Assembly (NCBI RefSeq): GCF_932526225.1
Contig: NC_064041.1
Coordinates: 12,404,451-12,431,950, forward strand
Reading direction: 5' to 3'
Source of the DNA: Nematostella vectensis
Taxonomy: Eukaryota > Cnidaria > Anthozoa > Actiniaria > Edwardsiidae
DNA: 27,500 bases
Position 1 is the first letter of the stretch; every line of letters begins with the position of its first letter. The notes beneath the pieces are model-generated. The model saw only the letters and a list, made by a program, of their open reading frames with translations, was not told the DNA's origin and searched no databases. The translations under genes were made by a program, and so were the position numbers. Below, piece after piece: positions 15,980 through 26,903 of this stretch.

Positions 15980-16236
15980 GCAGAATATGGCTCGGACTAC
16001 ATGGAGCGTTTATCATTCTAGGCCTCCGCCATGTGGGTGACGGACTCGGTTTTAGGCCCTTCTGCCTCCTAAGATCACATGTGATGATCAGTCATGAACG
16101 TAGTGCTATCACGTAAGAGCAGTATTCGCTTGATACACCGTCTTTGCGAGTGCAATGAGACATTTTTACCGCGCTAGTGCGTGCGTACGTTCTCACCGCA
16201 CCGCTATAAAAGTCTAAAATATCACCGAGATCTTTC

Positions 16237-16264
16237 GTCTACGGCCATACCATCGAGAAAACAC

Positions 16265-16295
<31 letters not shown>

Positions 16296-16356
16296 GATTG
16301 GGCGCGGTTAGTACTTGGATGGGTGACCGCCTGGGAATACCGCGTGCTGTAGGCAT
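16237..16356 (+). rRNA. 5S ribosomal RNA (unit 3)
   Basis: Intact 120-nt copy with TATA-like box and T tract. Confidence 0.97.
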
Positions 16357-17128
16357 TTCTTTTTCATTTTTTTCTAAACTATAAAGAAAAAGTTAGTGCA
16401 GGTTGATCATTGTCTAAGCTAAAGAAATGCCTCAGTTGTATGCGTTCTCAACTCGATCTATAGACAATTCAGGCATACTCAGCGACCGTATTGTAATCAA
16501 AATCGCGGTCGTAAACGTTCGCAAACGTTCAGCAGATTCAAGTAGAGTCATAATATTACAAGCGATCAGATCAGTGGATTGTGAAAGCCTGTAAGAGCGT
16601 TAGTACTCGCATAGGAAATGTCTCTCAATGCAGTAAAATACTATGAGAGAAAGTGCGCAGTATTATCGCATTGGTCGCGCGTTTACACCGCGAGTGAACA
16701 CGAACATTACTCAGCTCACATCTCATACAAGCTGAGATGCCATTCATAGCGTAAAGCTTGTCCAAATAAATGCTTTTCGAGATCATGTTTTCACTCACTA
16801 GAATAAAGCGCGAAGGTTGCAAAGCAGCGCGCGTATTCCACTGTTCTATTTTAGTGACGAAACAGTCGCACTGAACTTTCATCGCCGGTTAGCAACAACT
16901 GATCAAAACACAGCTCACCTTCGCTCGTTTCATCGCAAAAACACCGCTAGAATGCAGACCAAACACGACTAAAGCCTCTGCCCACCATGACGGTAATGTG
17001 AGAGCAACTTGTTCGCTATTAGAAGTTAAAATTTTTACAATAGTTGACTGATTACAAGCGGTGTGAAGTCCGTGCTTCACGAGTCGCTCGTTGTGATTGT
17101 GTTGTGATTACACTTGATTCGTATTGTT

Positions 17129-17129
<1 letters not shown>

Positions 17130-17165
<36 letters not shown>

Positions 17166-17171
17166 ATTATA

Positions 17172-17203
<32 letters not shown>

Positions 17204-17294
17204 GGGGTCAACCCAATCGAAGTGCAATGAGAGGGCCTCACCCTGAGAGGACCGCCTTGGTGATCACGGTAAACCTCCCGCGTCAGGTAAGTAT
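17130..17294 (-). ncRNA. U1 snRNA (unit 3)
   Basis: Intact 165-nt copy, followed upstream by the intact U2 gene of unit 4. Confidence 0.97.
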
Positions 17295-17492
17295 GAGTTT
17301 ATTTGGCGTCCCTGTACACCGACTGTCCCCGGCTGATTTCATCCTCCATGTGGGAACGGTGCATCGCGGTGATTATGACCCGTCGTCTTAATGACGATCC
17401 TGTCTCTTATTGATCCCTCCCGCTATAGCTCGCATGAACAGCACGTAAATGATGCTCGAGGTGTTGCTTAAATGTGTCTTCCCGAAAGGGAA

Positions 17493-17680
17493 GGGGGCCG
17501 TACTCGGAGGTAGTGCAATACCGAGACAACCCGTGGCTGGGACGCAGCAAGCCGCTTATTCCACAGCCAGTTTCCAAAAATCAGTTTAATATATGAGCTA
17601 CTCAATGAGCAGCGTATCAGATATTAAGCTGATAAGAACAGATACTACACTTGATCTTAGCCAAAAGGCCGAGAAGCGAT
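17493..17680 (-). ncRNA. U2 snRNA (unit 4, intact)
   Basis: Intact 188-nt copy with C at nt 53. The marker at 17817 is A. It marks the left edge used here for the 4423-bp higher-order repeat. Confidence 0.96.
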
Positions 17681-17937
17681 GCAGAATATGGCTCGGACTA
17701 CATGGAGCGTTTATCATTCTAGGCCTCCGCCATGTGGGTGACGGACTCGGTTTTAGGCCCTTCTGCCTCCTAAGATCACATGTGATGATCAGTCATGAAC
17801 GTAGTGCTATCACGTAAGAGCAGTATTCGCTTGATACACCGTCTTTGCGAGTGCAATGAGACATTTTTACCGCGCTAGTGCGTGCGTACGTTCTCACCGC
17901 ACCGCTATAAAAGTCTAAAATATCACCGAGATCTTTC

Positions 17938-17965
17938 GTCTACGGCCATACCATCGAGAAAACAC

Positions 17966-17996
<31 letters not shown>

Positions 17997-18057
17997 GATT
18001 GGGCGCGGTTAGTACTTGGATGGGTGACCGCCTGGGAATACCGCGTGCTGTAGGCAT
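17938..18057 (+). rRNA. 5S ribosomal RNA (unit 4)
   Basis: Intact 120-nt copy, the first 5S gene of higher-order repeat copy A. Confidence 0.97.
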
Positions 18058-18829
18058 TTCTTTTTCATTTTTTTCTAAACTATAAAGAAAAAGTTAGTGC
18101 AGGTTGATCATTGTCTAAGCTAAAGAAATGCCTCAGTTGTATGCGTTCTCAACTCGATCTATAGACAATTCAGGCATACTCAGCGACCGTATTGTAATCA
18201 AAATCGCGGTCGTAAACGTTCGCAAACGTTCAGCAGATTCAAGTAGAGTCATAATATTACAAGCGATCAGATCAGTGGATTGTGAAAGCCTGTAAGAGCG
18301 TTAGTACTCGCATAGGAAATGTCTCTCAATGCAGTAAAATACTATGAGAGAAAGTGCGCAGTATTATCGCATTGGTCGCGCGTTTACACCGCGAGTGAAC
18401 ACGAACATTACTCAGCTCACATCTCATACAAGCTGAGATGCCATTCATAGCGTAAAGCTTGTCCAAATAAATGCTTTTCGAGATCATGTTTTCACTCACT
18501 AGAATAAAGCGCGAAGGTTGCAAAGCAGCGCGCGTATTCCACTGTTCTATTTTAGTGACGAAACAGTCGCACTGAACTTTCATCGCCGGTTAGCAACAAC
18601 TGATCAAAACACAGCTCACCTTCGCTCGTTTCATCGCAAAAACACCGCTAGAATGCAGACCAAACACGACTAAAGCCTTTGCCCACCATGACGGTAATGT
18701 GAGAGCAACTTGTTCGCTATTAGAAGTTAAAATTTTTACAATAGTTGACTGATTACAAGCGGTGTGAAGTCCGTGCTTCACGAGTCGCTCGTTGTGATTG
18801 TGTTGTGATTACACTTGATTCGTATTGTT

Positions 18830-18830
<1 letters not shown>

Positions 18831-18866
<36 letters not shown>

Positions 18867-18872
18867 ATTATA

Positions 18873-18904
<32 letters not shown>

Positions 18905-18995
18905 GGGGTCAACCCAATCGAAGTGCAATGAGAGGGCCTCACCCTGAGAGGACCGCCTTGGTGATCACGGTAAACCTCCCGCGTCAGGTAAGTAT
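18831..18995 (-). ncRNA. U1 snRNA (unit 4)
   Basis: Intact 165-nt copy. The adjoining 773-bp spacer has a C to T change at 18679 that recurs only at 23102. Confidence 0.97.
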
Positions 18996-19193
18996 GAGTT
19001 TATTTGGCGTCCCTGTACACCGACTGTCCCCGGCTGATTTCATCCTCCATGTGGGAACGGTGCATCGCGGTGATTATGACCCGTCGTCTTAATGACGATC
19101 CTGTCTCTTATTGATCCCTCCCGCTATAGCTCGCATGAACAGCACGTAAATGATGCTCGAGGTGTTGCTTAAATGTGTCTTCCCGAAAGGGAA

Positions 19194-19347
19194 GGGGGCC
19201 GTACTCGGAGGTAGTGCAATACCGAGACAACCCGTGGCTGGGACGCAGCAAGCCGCTTATTCCACAGCCAGTTTCCAAAAATCAGTTTAATATATGAGCT
19301 ACTCAATGAGCAGCGTATCAGATATTAAACTGATAAGAACAGATACT
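19194..19347 (-). pseudogene. U2 snRNA gene (unit 5), 3' fragment nt 35-188, interrupted by element 3
   Basis: The 3' part of a split U2 gene whose 5' fragment is 20353-20402. Unlike every intact copy here it has the canonical T at nt 53 (plus-strand A at 19329), so element 3 landed in a different U2 variant from the one hit by element 2. Confidence 0.93.
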
Positions 19348-20352
19348 TTTTTTTTTTGTATTTGAATAGTTTATTTACAATAAATCAAATCTATTATACA
19401 ATCTTTAAATCCAGTTGAGGACTATATCTAATCTTGATTACAATGGTTTGTTTTGACAATATCGATAATGTGTAGTTTTAGAGGAGAGAGGGATCCCGGG
19501 AGAAATCCGCCTCTCCGGCCCTTGCACGACAGAGGCGTTAATCCCCCCGGAAGCCTCGCTCCTCCCATTGTTCACGCGGTTTATTTCACCGCTTATGGCA
19601 TTATATATTTGGAGTTGTACATTGGATACATGTTGGCCTCCTCGCTGTTTCCACAGGTGGGAGGACAGTGAGGGGCGGAGGGGGTATTGGTGTTTCTCCA
19701 GCCACCGTGCTTACAATTAAGTGGACAGTGGTGGAAAAGAGGGGGGTAGCCAGATCGCCATGCGCACAATTAAGTGGACAGCGATAGGCAAGGGAAGGAG
19801 AAGTAATGCGATGGGGCCCGGGGCGAGTTGCCCTGGGTTGCCCGGTTTTATTGTGTGCTATACGAGGACAGAGAGGGCCTCGCCCCGCCAGCAGCAGAGG
19901 ACATCATTGATGCCCCAGCGGCTATACGCGGCAAGAGGTCCGAGGACGGCCGCGTCCCTCTCTATCCTCTCTCTGATCTTATATTTAGCTACACTGACTA
20001 TTTCTGCTTGTCTCTTCTCGAATAGAGAAGTGTTCCTTGCAGTCCACAGACACCATAGTATGAGTTTAAAGATGTACACCACTAAGTTAGTTTTGCTCTT
20101 GTCACCCTTAGCTGTGGATAGTCCAAGAGTAAGGATGACAGTGTTAACATTACGGGTTAGGGGAGTAGCGTTAATCCGCTCAGCTATAGGAAATGCCCAG
20201 TCCCAAACCCGCGTCGCAAAGTCGCAAGATAAAAACACGTGCTTTAATGTCTCGGTCCTGCCACAGCGGTGGCATTTCGGCGAAAACGTGCAGTGCATGT
20301 GGCTGGTGAGGAAACTCGCTGTGCGAACCACGCGGTGGCGGATCTTCCACAA
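19348..20352 (-). mobile_element. Element 3: 5'-truncated Keno-like copy (1005 bp)
   Basis: Keeps only the 3' UTR and the last 163 codons of ORF2. It has the same U2 target and 16-bp duplication as the full-length copies (19332-19347 and 20353-20368). The A tail is longer (A10 against A5 in element 2), and it carries its own substitutions in the 3' UTR. Homology ends at 20351, with one extra base before the U2 duplication. 5' truncation is the common outcome of incomplete target-primed reverse transcription. Longer tail, private variants and a different U2 allele show an insertion independent of element 2. Confidence 0.93.
19858..20351 (-). pseudogene. ORF2 C-terminal remnant in element 3
   Basis: Encodes the last 163 residues of ORF2, from the tryptophan of LLWKIRHR to the stop, including the CX2CX7HX4C finger. 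Endonuclease and reverse transcriptase are gone. The frame stays open through the U2 fragment to a Met at 20439, but that Met is upstream of the U2 transcription start, so no U2-driven fusion protein is expected from it. Confidence 0.9.
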
Positions 20353-20402
20353 GATAAGAACAGATACTACACTTGATCTTAGCCAAAAGGCCGAGAAGCG
20401 AT
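20353..20402 (-). pseudogene. U2 snRNA gene (unit 5), 5' fragment nt 1-50
   Basis: The promoter-proximal half of the U2 gene split by element 3, with its PSE intact at 20448-20460. Confidence 0.93.
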
Positions 20403-20659
20403 GCAGAATATGGCTCGGACTACATGGAGCGTTTATCATTCTAGGCCTCCGCCATGTGGGTGACGGACTCGGTTTTAGGCCCTTCTGCCTCCTAAGATCA
20501 CATGTGATGATCAGTCATGAACGTAGTGCTATCACGTACGAGCAGTATTCGCTTGATACACCGTCTTTGCGAGTGCAATGAGACATTTTTACCGCGCTAG
20601 TGCGTGCGTACGTTCTCACCGCACCGCTATAAAAGTCTAAAATATCACCGAGATCTTTC

Positions 20660-20687
20660 GTCTACGGCCATACCATCGAGAAAACAC

Positions 20688-20718
<31 letters not shown>

Positions 20719-20779
20719 GATTGGGCGCGGTTAGTACTTGGATGGGTGACCGCCTGGGAATACCGCGTGCTGTAGGCAT
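20660..20779 (+). rRNA. 5S ribosomal RNA (unit 5)
   Basis: Intact 120-nt copy next to an interrupted U2 gene; the 5S gene and its promoter are unaffected by the insertion. Confidence 0.97.
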
Positions 20780-21551
20780 TTCTTTTTCATTTTTTTCTAA
20801 ACTATAAAGAAAAAGTTAGTGCAGGTTGATCATTGTCTAAGCTAAAGAAATGCCTCAGTTGTATGCGTTCTCAACTCGATCTATAGACAATTCAGGCATA
20901 CTCAGCGACCGTATTGTAATCAAAATCGCGGTCGTAAACGTTCGCAAACGTTCAGCAGATTCAAGTAGAGTCATAATATTACAAGCGATCAGATCAGTGG
21001 ATTGTGAAAGCCTGTAAGAGCGTTAGTACTCGCATAGGAAATGTCTCTCAATGCAGTAAAATACTATGAGAGAAAGTGCGCAGTATTATCGCATTGGTCG
21101 CGCGTTTACACCGCGAGTGAACACGAACATTACTCAGCTCACATCTCATACAAGCTGAGATGCCATTCATAGCGTAAAGCTTGTCCAAATAAATGCTTTT
21201 CGAGATCATGTTTTCACTCACTAGAATAAAGCGCGAAGGTTGCAAAGCAGCGCGCGTATTCCACTGTTCTATTTTAGTGACGAAACAGTCGCACTGAACT
21301 TTCATCGCCGGTTAGCAACAACTGATCAAAACACAGCTCACCTTCGCTCGTTTCATCGCAAAAACACCGCTAGAATGCAGACCAAACACGACTAAAGCCT
21401 CTGCCCACCATGACGGTAATGTGAGAGCAACTTGTTCGCTATTAGAAGTTAAAATTTTTACAATAGTTGACTGATTACAAGCGGTGTGAAGTCCGTGCTT
21501 CACGAGTCGCTCGTTGTGATTGTGTTGTGATTACACTTGATTCGTATTGTT

Positions 21552-21552
<1 letters not shown>

Positions 21553-21588
<36 letters not shown>

Positions 21589-21594
21589 ATTATA

Positions 21595-21626
<32 letters not shown>

Positions 21627-21717
21627 GGGGTCAACCCAATCGAAGTGCAATGAGAGGGCCTCACCCTGAGAGGACCGCCTTGGTGATCACGGTAAACCTC
21701 CCGCGTCAGGTAAGTAT
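21553..21717 (-). ncRNA. U1 snRNA (unit 5)
   Basis: Intact 165-nt copy between the unit 5 spacer and the intact U2 of unit 6. Confidence 0.97.
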
Positions 21718-21915
21718 GAGTTTATTTGGCGTCCCTGTACACCGACTGTCCCCGGCTGATTTCATCCTCCATGTGGGAACGGTGCATCGCGGTGATTATG
21801 ACCCGTCGTCTTAATGACGATCCTGTCTCTTATTGATCCCTCCCGCTATAGCTCGCATGAACAGCACGTAAATGATGCTCGAGGTGTTGCTTAAATGTGT
21901 CTTCCCGAAAGGGAA

Positions 21916-22103
21916 GGGGGCCGTACTCGGAGGTAGTGCAATACCGAGACAACCCGTGGCTGGGACGCAGCAAGCCGCTTATTCCACAGCCAGTTTCCAA
22001 AAATCAGTTTAATATATGAGCTACTCAATGAGCAGCGTATCAGATATTAAGCTGATAAGAACAGATACTACACTTGATCTTAGCCAAAAGGCCGAGAAGC
22101 GAT
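21916..22103 (-). ncRNA. U2 snRNA (unit 6, intact)
   Basis: Intact 188-nt copy with C at nt 53, lying between two element-bearing U2 genes. Confidence 0.96.
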
Positions 22104-22360
22104 GCAGAATATGGCTCGGACTACATGGAGCGTTTATCATTCTAGGCCTCCGCCATGTGGGTGACGGACTCGGTTTTAGGCCCTTCTGCCTCCTAAGATC
22201 ACATGTGATGATCAGTCATGAACGTAGTGCTATCACGTAAGAGCAGTATTCGCTTGATACACCGTCTTTGCGAGTGCAATGAGACATTTTTACCGCGCTA
22301 GTGCGTGCGTACGTTCTCACCGCACCGCTATAAAAGTCTAAAATATCACCGAGATCTTTC

Positions 22361-22388
22361 GTCTACGGCCATACCATCGAGAAAACAC

Positions 22389-22419
<31 letters not shown>

Positions 22420-22480
22420 GATTGGGCGCGGTTAGTACTTGGATGGGTGACCGCCTGGGAATACCGCGTGCTGTAGGCAT
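22361..22480 (+). rRNA. 5S ribosomal RNA (unit 6)
   Basis: Intact 120-nt copy, the counterpart of the 17938 gene in the higher-order repeat. Confidence 0.97.
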
Positions 22481-23252
22481 TTCTTTTTCATTTTTTTCTA
22501 AACTATAAAGAAAAAGTTAGTGCAGGTTGATCATTGTCTAAGCTAAAGAAATGCCTCAGTTGTATGCGTTCTCAACTCGATCTATAGACAATTCAGGCAT
22601 ACTCAGCGACCGTATTGTAATCAAAATCGCGGTCGTAAACGTTCGCAAACGTTCAGCAGATTCAAGTAGAGTCATAATATTACAAGCGATCAGATCAGTG
22701 GATTGTGAAAGCCTGTAAGAGCGTTAGTACTCGCATAGGAAATGTCTCTCAATGCAGTAAAATACTATGAGAGAAAGTGCGCAGTATTATCGCATTGGTC
22801 GCGCGTTTACACCGCGAGTGAACACGAACATTACTCAGCTCACATCTCATACAAGCTGAGATGCCATTCATAGCGTAAAGCTTGTCCAAATAAATGCTTT
22901 TCGAGATCATGTTTTCACTCACTAGAATAAAGCGCGAAGGTTGCAAAGCAGCGCGCGTATTCCACTGTTCTATTTTAGTGACGAAACAGTCGCACTGAAC
23001 TTTCATCGCCGGTTAGCAACAACTGATCAAAACACAGCTCACCTTCGCTCGTTTCATCGCAAAAACACCGCTAGAATGCAGACCAAACACGACTAAAGCC
23101 TTTGCCCACCATGACGGTAATGTGAGAGCAACTTGTTCGCTATTAGAAGTTAAAATTTTTACAATAGTTGACTGATTACAAGCGGTGTGAAGTCCGTGCT
23201 TCACGAGTCGCTCGTTGTGATTGTGTTGTGATTACACTTGATTCGTATTGTT

Positions 23253-23253
<1 letters not shown>

Positions 23254-23289
<36 letters not shown>

Positions 23290-23295
23290 ATTATA

Positions 23296-23327
<32 letters not shown>

Positions 23328-23418
23328 GGGGTCAACCCAATCGAAGTGCAATGAGAGGGCCTCACCCTGAGAGGACCGCCTTGGTGATCACGGTAAACCT
23401 CCCGCGTCAGGTAAGTAT
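23254..23418 (-). ncRNA. U1 snRNA (unit 6)
   Basis: Intact 165-nt copy, the counterpart of 18831-18995. Confidence 0.97.
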
Positions 23419-23616
23419 GAGTTTATTTGGCGTCCCTGTACACCGACTGTCCCCGGCTGATTTCATCCTCCATGTGGGAACGGTGCATCGCGGTGATTAT
23501 GACCCGTCGTCTTAATGACGATCCTGTCTCTTATTGATCCCTCCCGCTATAGCTCGCATGAACAGCACGTAAATGATGCTCGAGGTGTTGCTTAAATGTG
23601 TCTTCCCGAAAGGGAA

Positions 23617-23770
23617 GGGGGCCGTACTCGGAGGTAGTGCAATACCGAGACAACCCGTGGCTGGGACGCAGCAAGCCGCTTATTCCACAGCCAGTTTCCA
23701 AAAATCAGTTTAATATATGAGCTACTCAATGAGCAGCGTATCAGATATTAAACTGATAAGAACAGATACT
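23617..23770 (-). pseudogene. U2 snRNA gene (unit 7), 3' fragment nt 35-188, interrupted by element 4
   Basis: Counterpart of 19194-19347, also with T at nt 53 (plus-strand A at 23752). The 5' fragment is 24776-24825. Confidence 0.93.
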
Positions 23771-24775
23771 TTTTTTTTTTGTATTTGAATAGTTTATTTA
23801 CAATAAATCAAATCTATTATACAATCTTTAAATCCAGTTGAGGACTATATCTAATCTTGATTACAATGGTTTGTTTTGACAATATCGATAATGTGTAGTT
23901 TTAGAGGAGAGAGGGATCCCGGGAGAAATCCGCCTCTCCGGCCCTTGCACGACAGAGGCGTTAATCCCCCCGGAAGCCTCGCTCCTCCCATTGTTCACGC
24001 GGTTTATTTCACCGCTTATGGCATTATATATTTGGAGTTGTACATTGGATACATGTTGGCCTCCTCGCTGTTTCCACAGGTGGGAGGACAGTGAGGGGCG
24101 GAGGGGGTATTGGTGTTTCTCCAGCCACCGTGCTTACAATTAAGTGGACAGTGGTGGAAAAGAGGGGGGTAGCCAGATCGCCATGCGCACAATTAAGTGG
24201 ACAGCGATAGGCAAGGGAAGGAGAAGTAATGCGATGGGGCCCGGGGCGAGTTGCCCTGGGTTGCCCGGTTTTATTGTGTGCTATACGAGGACAGAGAGGG
24301 CCTCGCCCCGCCAGCAGCAGAGGACATCATTGATGCCCCAGCGGCTATACGCGGCAAGAGGTCCGAGGACGGCCGCGTCCCTCTCTATCCTCTCTCTGAT
24401 CTTATATTTAGCTACACTGACTATTTCTGCTTGTCTCTTCTCGAATAGAGAAGTGTTCCTTGCAGTCCACAGACACCATAGTATGAGTTTAAAGATGTAC
24501 ACCACTAAGTTAGTTTTGCTCTTGTCACCCTTAGCTGTGGATAGTCCAAGAGTAAGGATGACAGTGTTAACATTACGGGTTAGGGGAGTAGCGTTAATCC
24601 GCTCAGCTATAGGAAATGCCCAGTCCCAAACCCGCGTCGCAAAGTCGCAAGATAAAAACACGTGCTTTAATGTCTCGGTCCTGCCACAGCGGTGGCATTT
24701 CGGCGAAAACGTGCAGTGCATGTGGCTGGTGAGGAAACTCGCTGTGCGAACCACGCGGTGGCGGATCTTCCACAA
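23771..24775 (-). mobile_element. Element 4: duplicate of truncated element 3 (1005 bp)
   Basis: Same length, truncation point, extra junction base, A10 tail, flanking duplications and host U2 variant as element 3. It is therefore best read as a copy made when the 4423-bp segment was duplicated, not as a new insertion. Confidence 0.93.
24281..24774 (-). pseudogene. ORF2 C-terminal remnant in element 4
   Basis: The same 163-codon C-terminal remnant as in element 3, lacking endonuclease and reverse transcriptase. Confidence 0.9.
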
Positions 24776-24825
24776 GATAAGAACAGATACTACACTTGAT
24801 CTTAGCCAAAAGGCCGAGAAGCGAT
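24776..24825 (-). pseudogene. U2 snRNA gene (unit 7), 5' fragment nt 1-50
   Basis: The promoter-proximal half of the U2 gene split by element 4. Confidence 0.93.
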
Positions 24826-25082
24826 GCAGAATATGGCTCGGACTACATGGAGCGTTTATCATTCTAGGCCTCCGCCATGTGGGTGACGGACTCGGTTTTA
24901 GGCCCTTCTGCCTCCTAAGATCACATGTGATGATCAGTCATGAACGTAGTGCTATCACGTACGAGCAGTATTCGCTTGATACACCGTCTTTGCGAGTGCA
25001 ATGAGACATTTTTACCGCGCTAGTGCGTGCGTACGTTCTCACCGCACCGCTATAAAAGTCTAAAATATCACCGAGATCTTTC

Positions 25083-25110
25083 GTCTACGGCCATACCATC
25101 GAGAAAACAC

Positions 25111-25141
<31 letters not shown>

Positions 25142-25202
25142 GATTGGGCGCGGTTAGTACTTGGATGGGTGACCGCCTGGGAATACCGCGTGCTGTAGGC
25201 AT
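25083..25202 (+). rRNA. 5S ribosomal RNA (unit 7)
   Basis: Intact 120-nt copy, the counterpart of 20660-20779. Confidence 0.97.
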
Positions 25203-25974
25203 TTCTTTTTCATTTTTTTCTAAACTATAAAGAAAAAGTTAGTGCAGGTTGATCATTGTCTAAGCTAAAGAAATGCCTCAGTTGTATGCGTTCTCAACTC
25301 GATCTATAGACAATTCAGGCATACTCAGCGACCGTATTGTAATCAAAATCGCGGTCGTAAACGTTCGCAAACGTTCAGCAGATTCAAGTAGAGTCATAAT
25401 ATTACAAGCGATCAGATCAGTGGATTGTGAAAGCCTGTAAGAGCGTTAGTACTCGCATAGGAAATGTCTCTCAATGCAGTAAAATACTATGAGAGAAAGT
25501 GCGCAGTATTATCGCATTGGTCGCGCGTTTACACCGCGAGTGAACACGAACATTACTCAGCTCACATCTCATACAAGCTGAGATGCCATTCATAGCGTAA
25601 AGCTTGTCCAAATAAATGCTTTTCGAGATCATGTTTTCACTCACTAGAATAAAGCGCGAAGGTTGCAAAGCAGCGCGCGTATTCCACTGTTCTATTTTAG
25701 TGACGAAACAGTCGCACTGAACTTTCATCGCCGGTTAGCAACAACTGATCAAAACACAGCTCACCTTCGCTCGTTTCATCGCAAAAACACCGCTAGAATG
25801 CAGACCAAACACGACTAAAGCCTCTGCCCACCATGACGGTAATGTGAGAGCAACTTGTTCGCTATTAGAAGTTAAAATTTTTACAATAGTTGACTGATTA
25901 CAAGCGGTGTGAAGTCCGTGCTTCACGAGTCGCTCGTTGTGATTGTGTTGTGATTACACTTGATTCGTATTGTT

Positions 25975-25975
<1 letters not shown>

Positions 25976-26011
<36 letters not shown>

Positions 26012-26017
26012 ATTATA

Positions 26018-26049
<32 letters not shown>

Positions 26050-26140
26050 GGGGTCAACCCAATCGAAGTGCAATGAGAGGGCCTCACCCTGAGAGGACCG
26101 CCTTGGTGATCACGGTAAACCTCCCGCGTCAGGTAAGTAT
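25976..26140 (-). ncRNA. U1 snRNA (unit 7)
   Basis: Intact 165-nt copy, the last U1 gene inside the window. Confidence 0.97.
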
Positions 26141-26338
26141 GAGTTTATTTGGCGTCCCTGTACACCGACTGTCCCCGGCTGATTTCATCCTCCATGTGGG
26201 AACGGTGCATCGCGGTGATTATGACCCGTCGTCTTAATGACGATCCTGTCTCTTATTGATCCCTCCCGCTATAGCTCGCATGAACAGCACGTAAATGATG
26301 CTCGAGGTGTTGCTTAAATGTGTCTTCCCGAAAGGGAA

Positions 26339-26526
26339 GGGGGCCGTACTCGGAGGTAGTGCAATACCGAGACAACCCGTGGCTGGGACGCAGCAAGCCG
26401 CTTATTCCACAGCCAGTTTCCAAAAATCAGTTTAATATATGAGCTACTCAATGAGCAGCGTATCAGATATTAAGCTGATAAGAACAGATACTACACTTGA
26501 TCTTAGCCAAAAGGCCGAGAAGCGAT
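26339..26526 (-). ncRNA. U2 snRNA (unit 8, intact)
   Basis: Intact 188-nt copy with C at nt 53. The upstream spacer has C at the C/A marker (26663), as in unit 2. Confidence 0.96.
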
Positions 26527-26783
26527 GCAGAATATGGCTCGGACTACATGGAGCGTTTATCATTCTAGGCCTCCGCCATGTGGGTGACGGACTCGGTTTT
26601 AGGCCCTTCTGCCTCCTAAGATCACATGTGATGATCAGTCATGAACGTAGTGCTATCACGTACGAGCAGTATTCGCTTGATACACCGTCTTTGCGAGTGC
26701 AATGAGACATTTTTACCGCGCTAGTGCGTGCGTACGTTCTCACCGCACCGCTATAAAAGTCTAAAATATCACCGAGATCTTTC

Positions 26784-26811
26784 GTCTACGGCCATACCAT
26801 CGAGAAAACAC

Positions 26812-26842
<31 letters not shown>

Positions 26843-26903
26843 GATTGGGCGCGGTTAGTACTTGGATGGGTGACCGCCTGGGAATACCGCGTGCTGTAGG
26901 CAT
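26784..26903 (+). rRNA. 5S ribosomal RNA (unit 8)
   Basis: Intact 120-nt copy. The window ends within the following 773-bp spacer, before the next U1 gene. Confidence 0.97.

Larger units (their letters stand above)
17681..22103. repeat. 4423-bp higher-order repeat, copy A
   Basis: Contains 5S, U1, the element-bearing U2, a second 5S and U1, and an intact U2. It repeats at 22104-26526 with the same markers: A at 17817/22240, T at 18679/23102, U2 T53 at 19329/23752, the same truncated element and A10 tail, and C at 20539/24962. The phase chosen is arbitrary. Markers place the exchange points only within the run from 16117 to 22239. Confidence 0.88.
22104..26526. repeat. 4423-bp higher-order repeat, copy B
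   Basis: Second copy of the segment at 17681-22103. The match at 4423-bp offset fails just beyond it: the marker is C at 26663 where the first copy predicts A (22240). Confidence 0.88.

Noticed and set aside
19858-20439. 193-aa minus-strand chimeric frame joining U2 flank, U2 nt 1-50 and the ORF2 C terminus
   Set aside because: Its start codon lies 37 nt upstream of the U2 start, outside any U2 transcript. The frame is a by-product of the insertion; only the ORF2 remnant is annotated.
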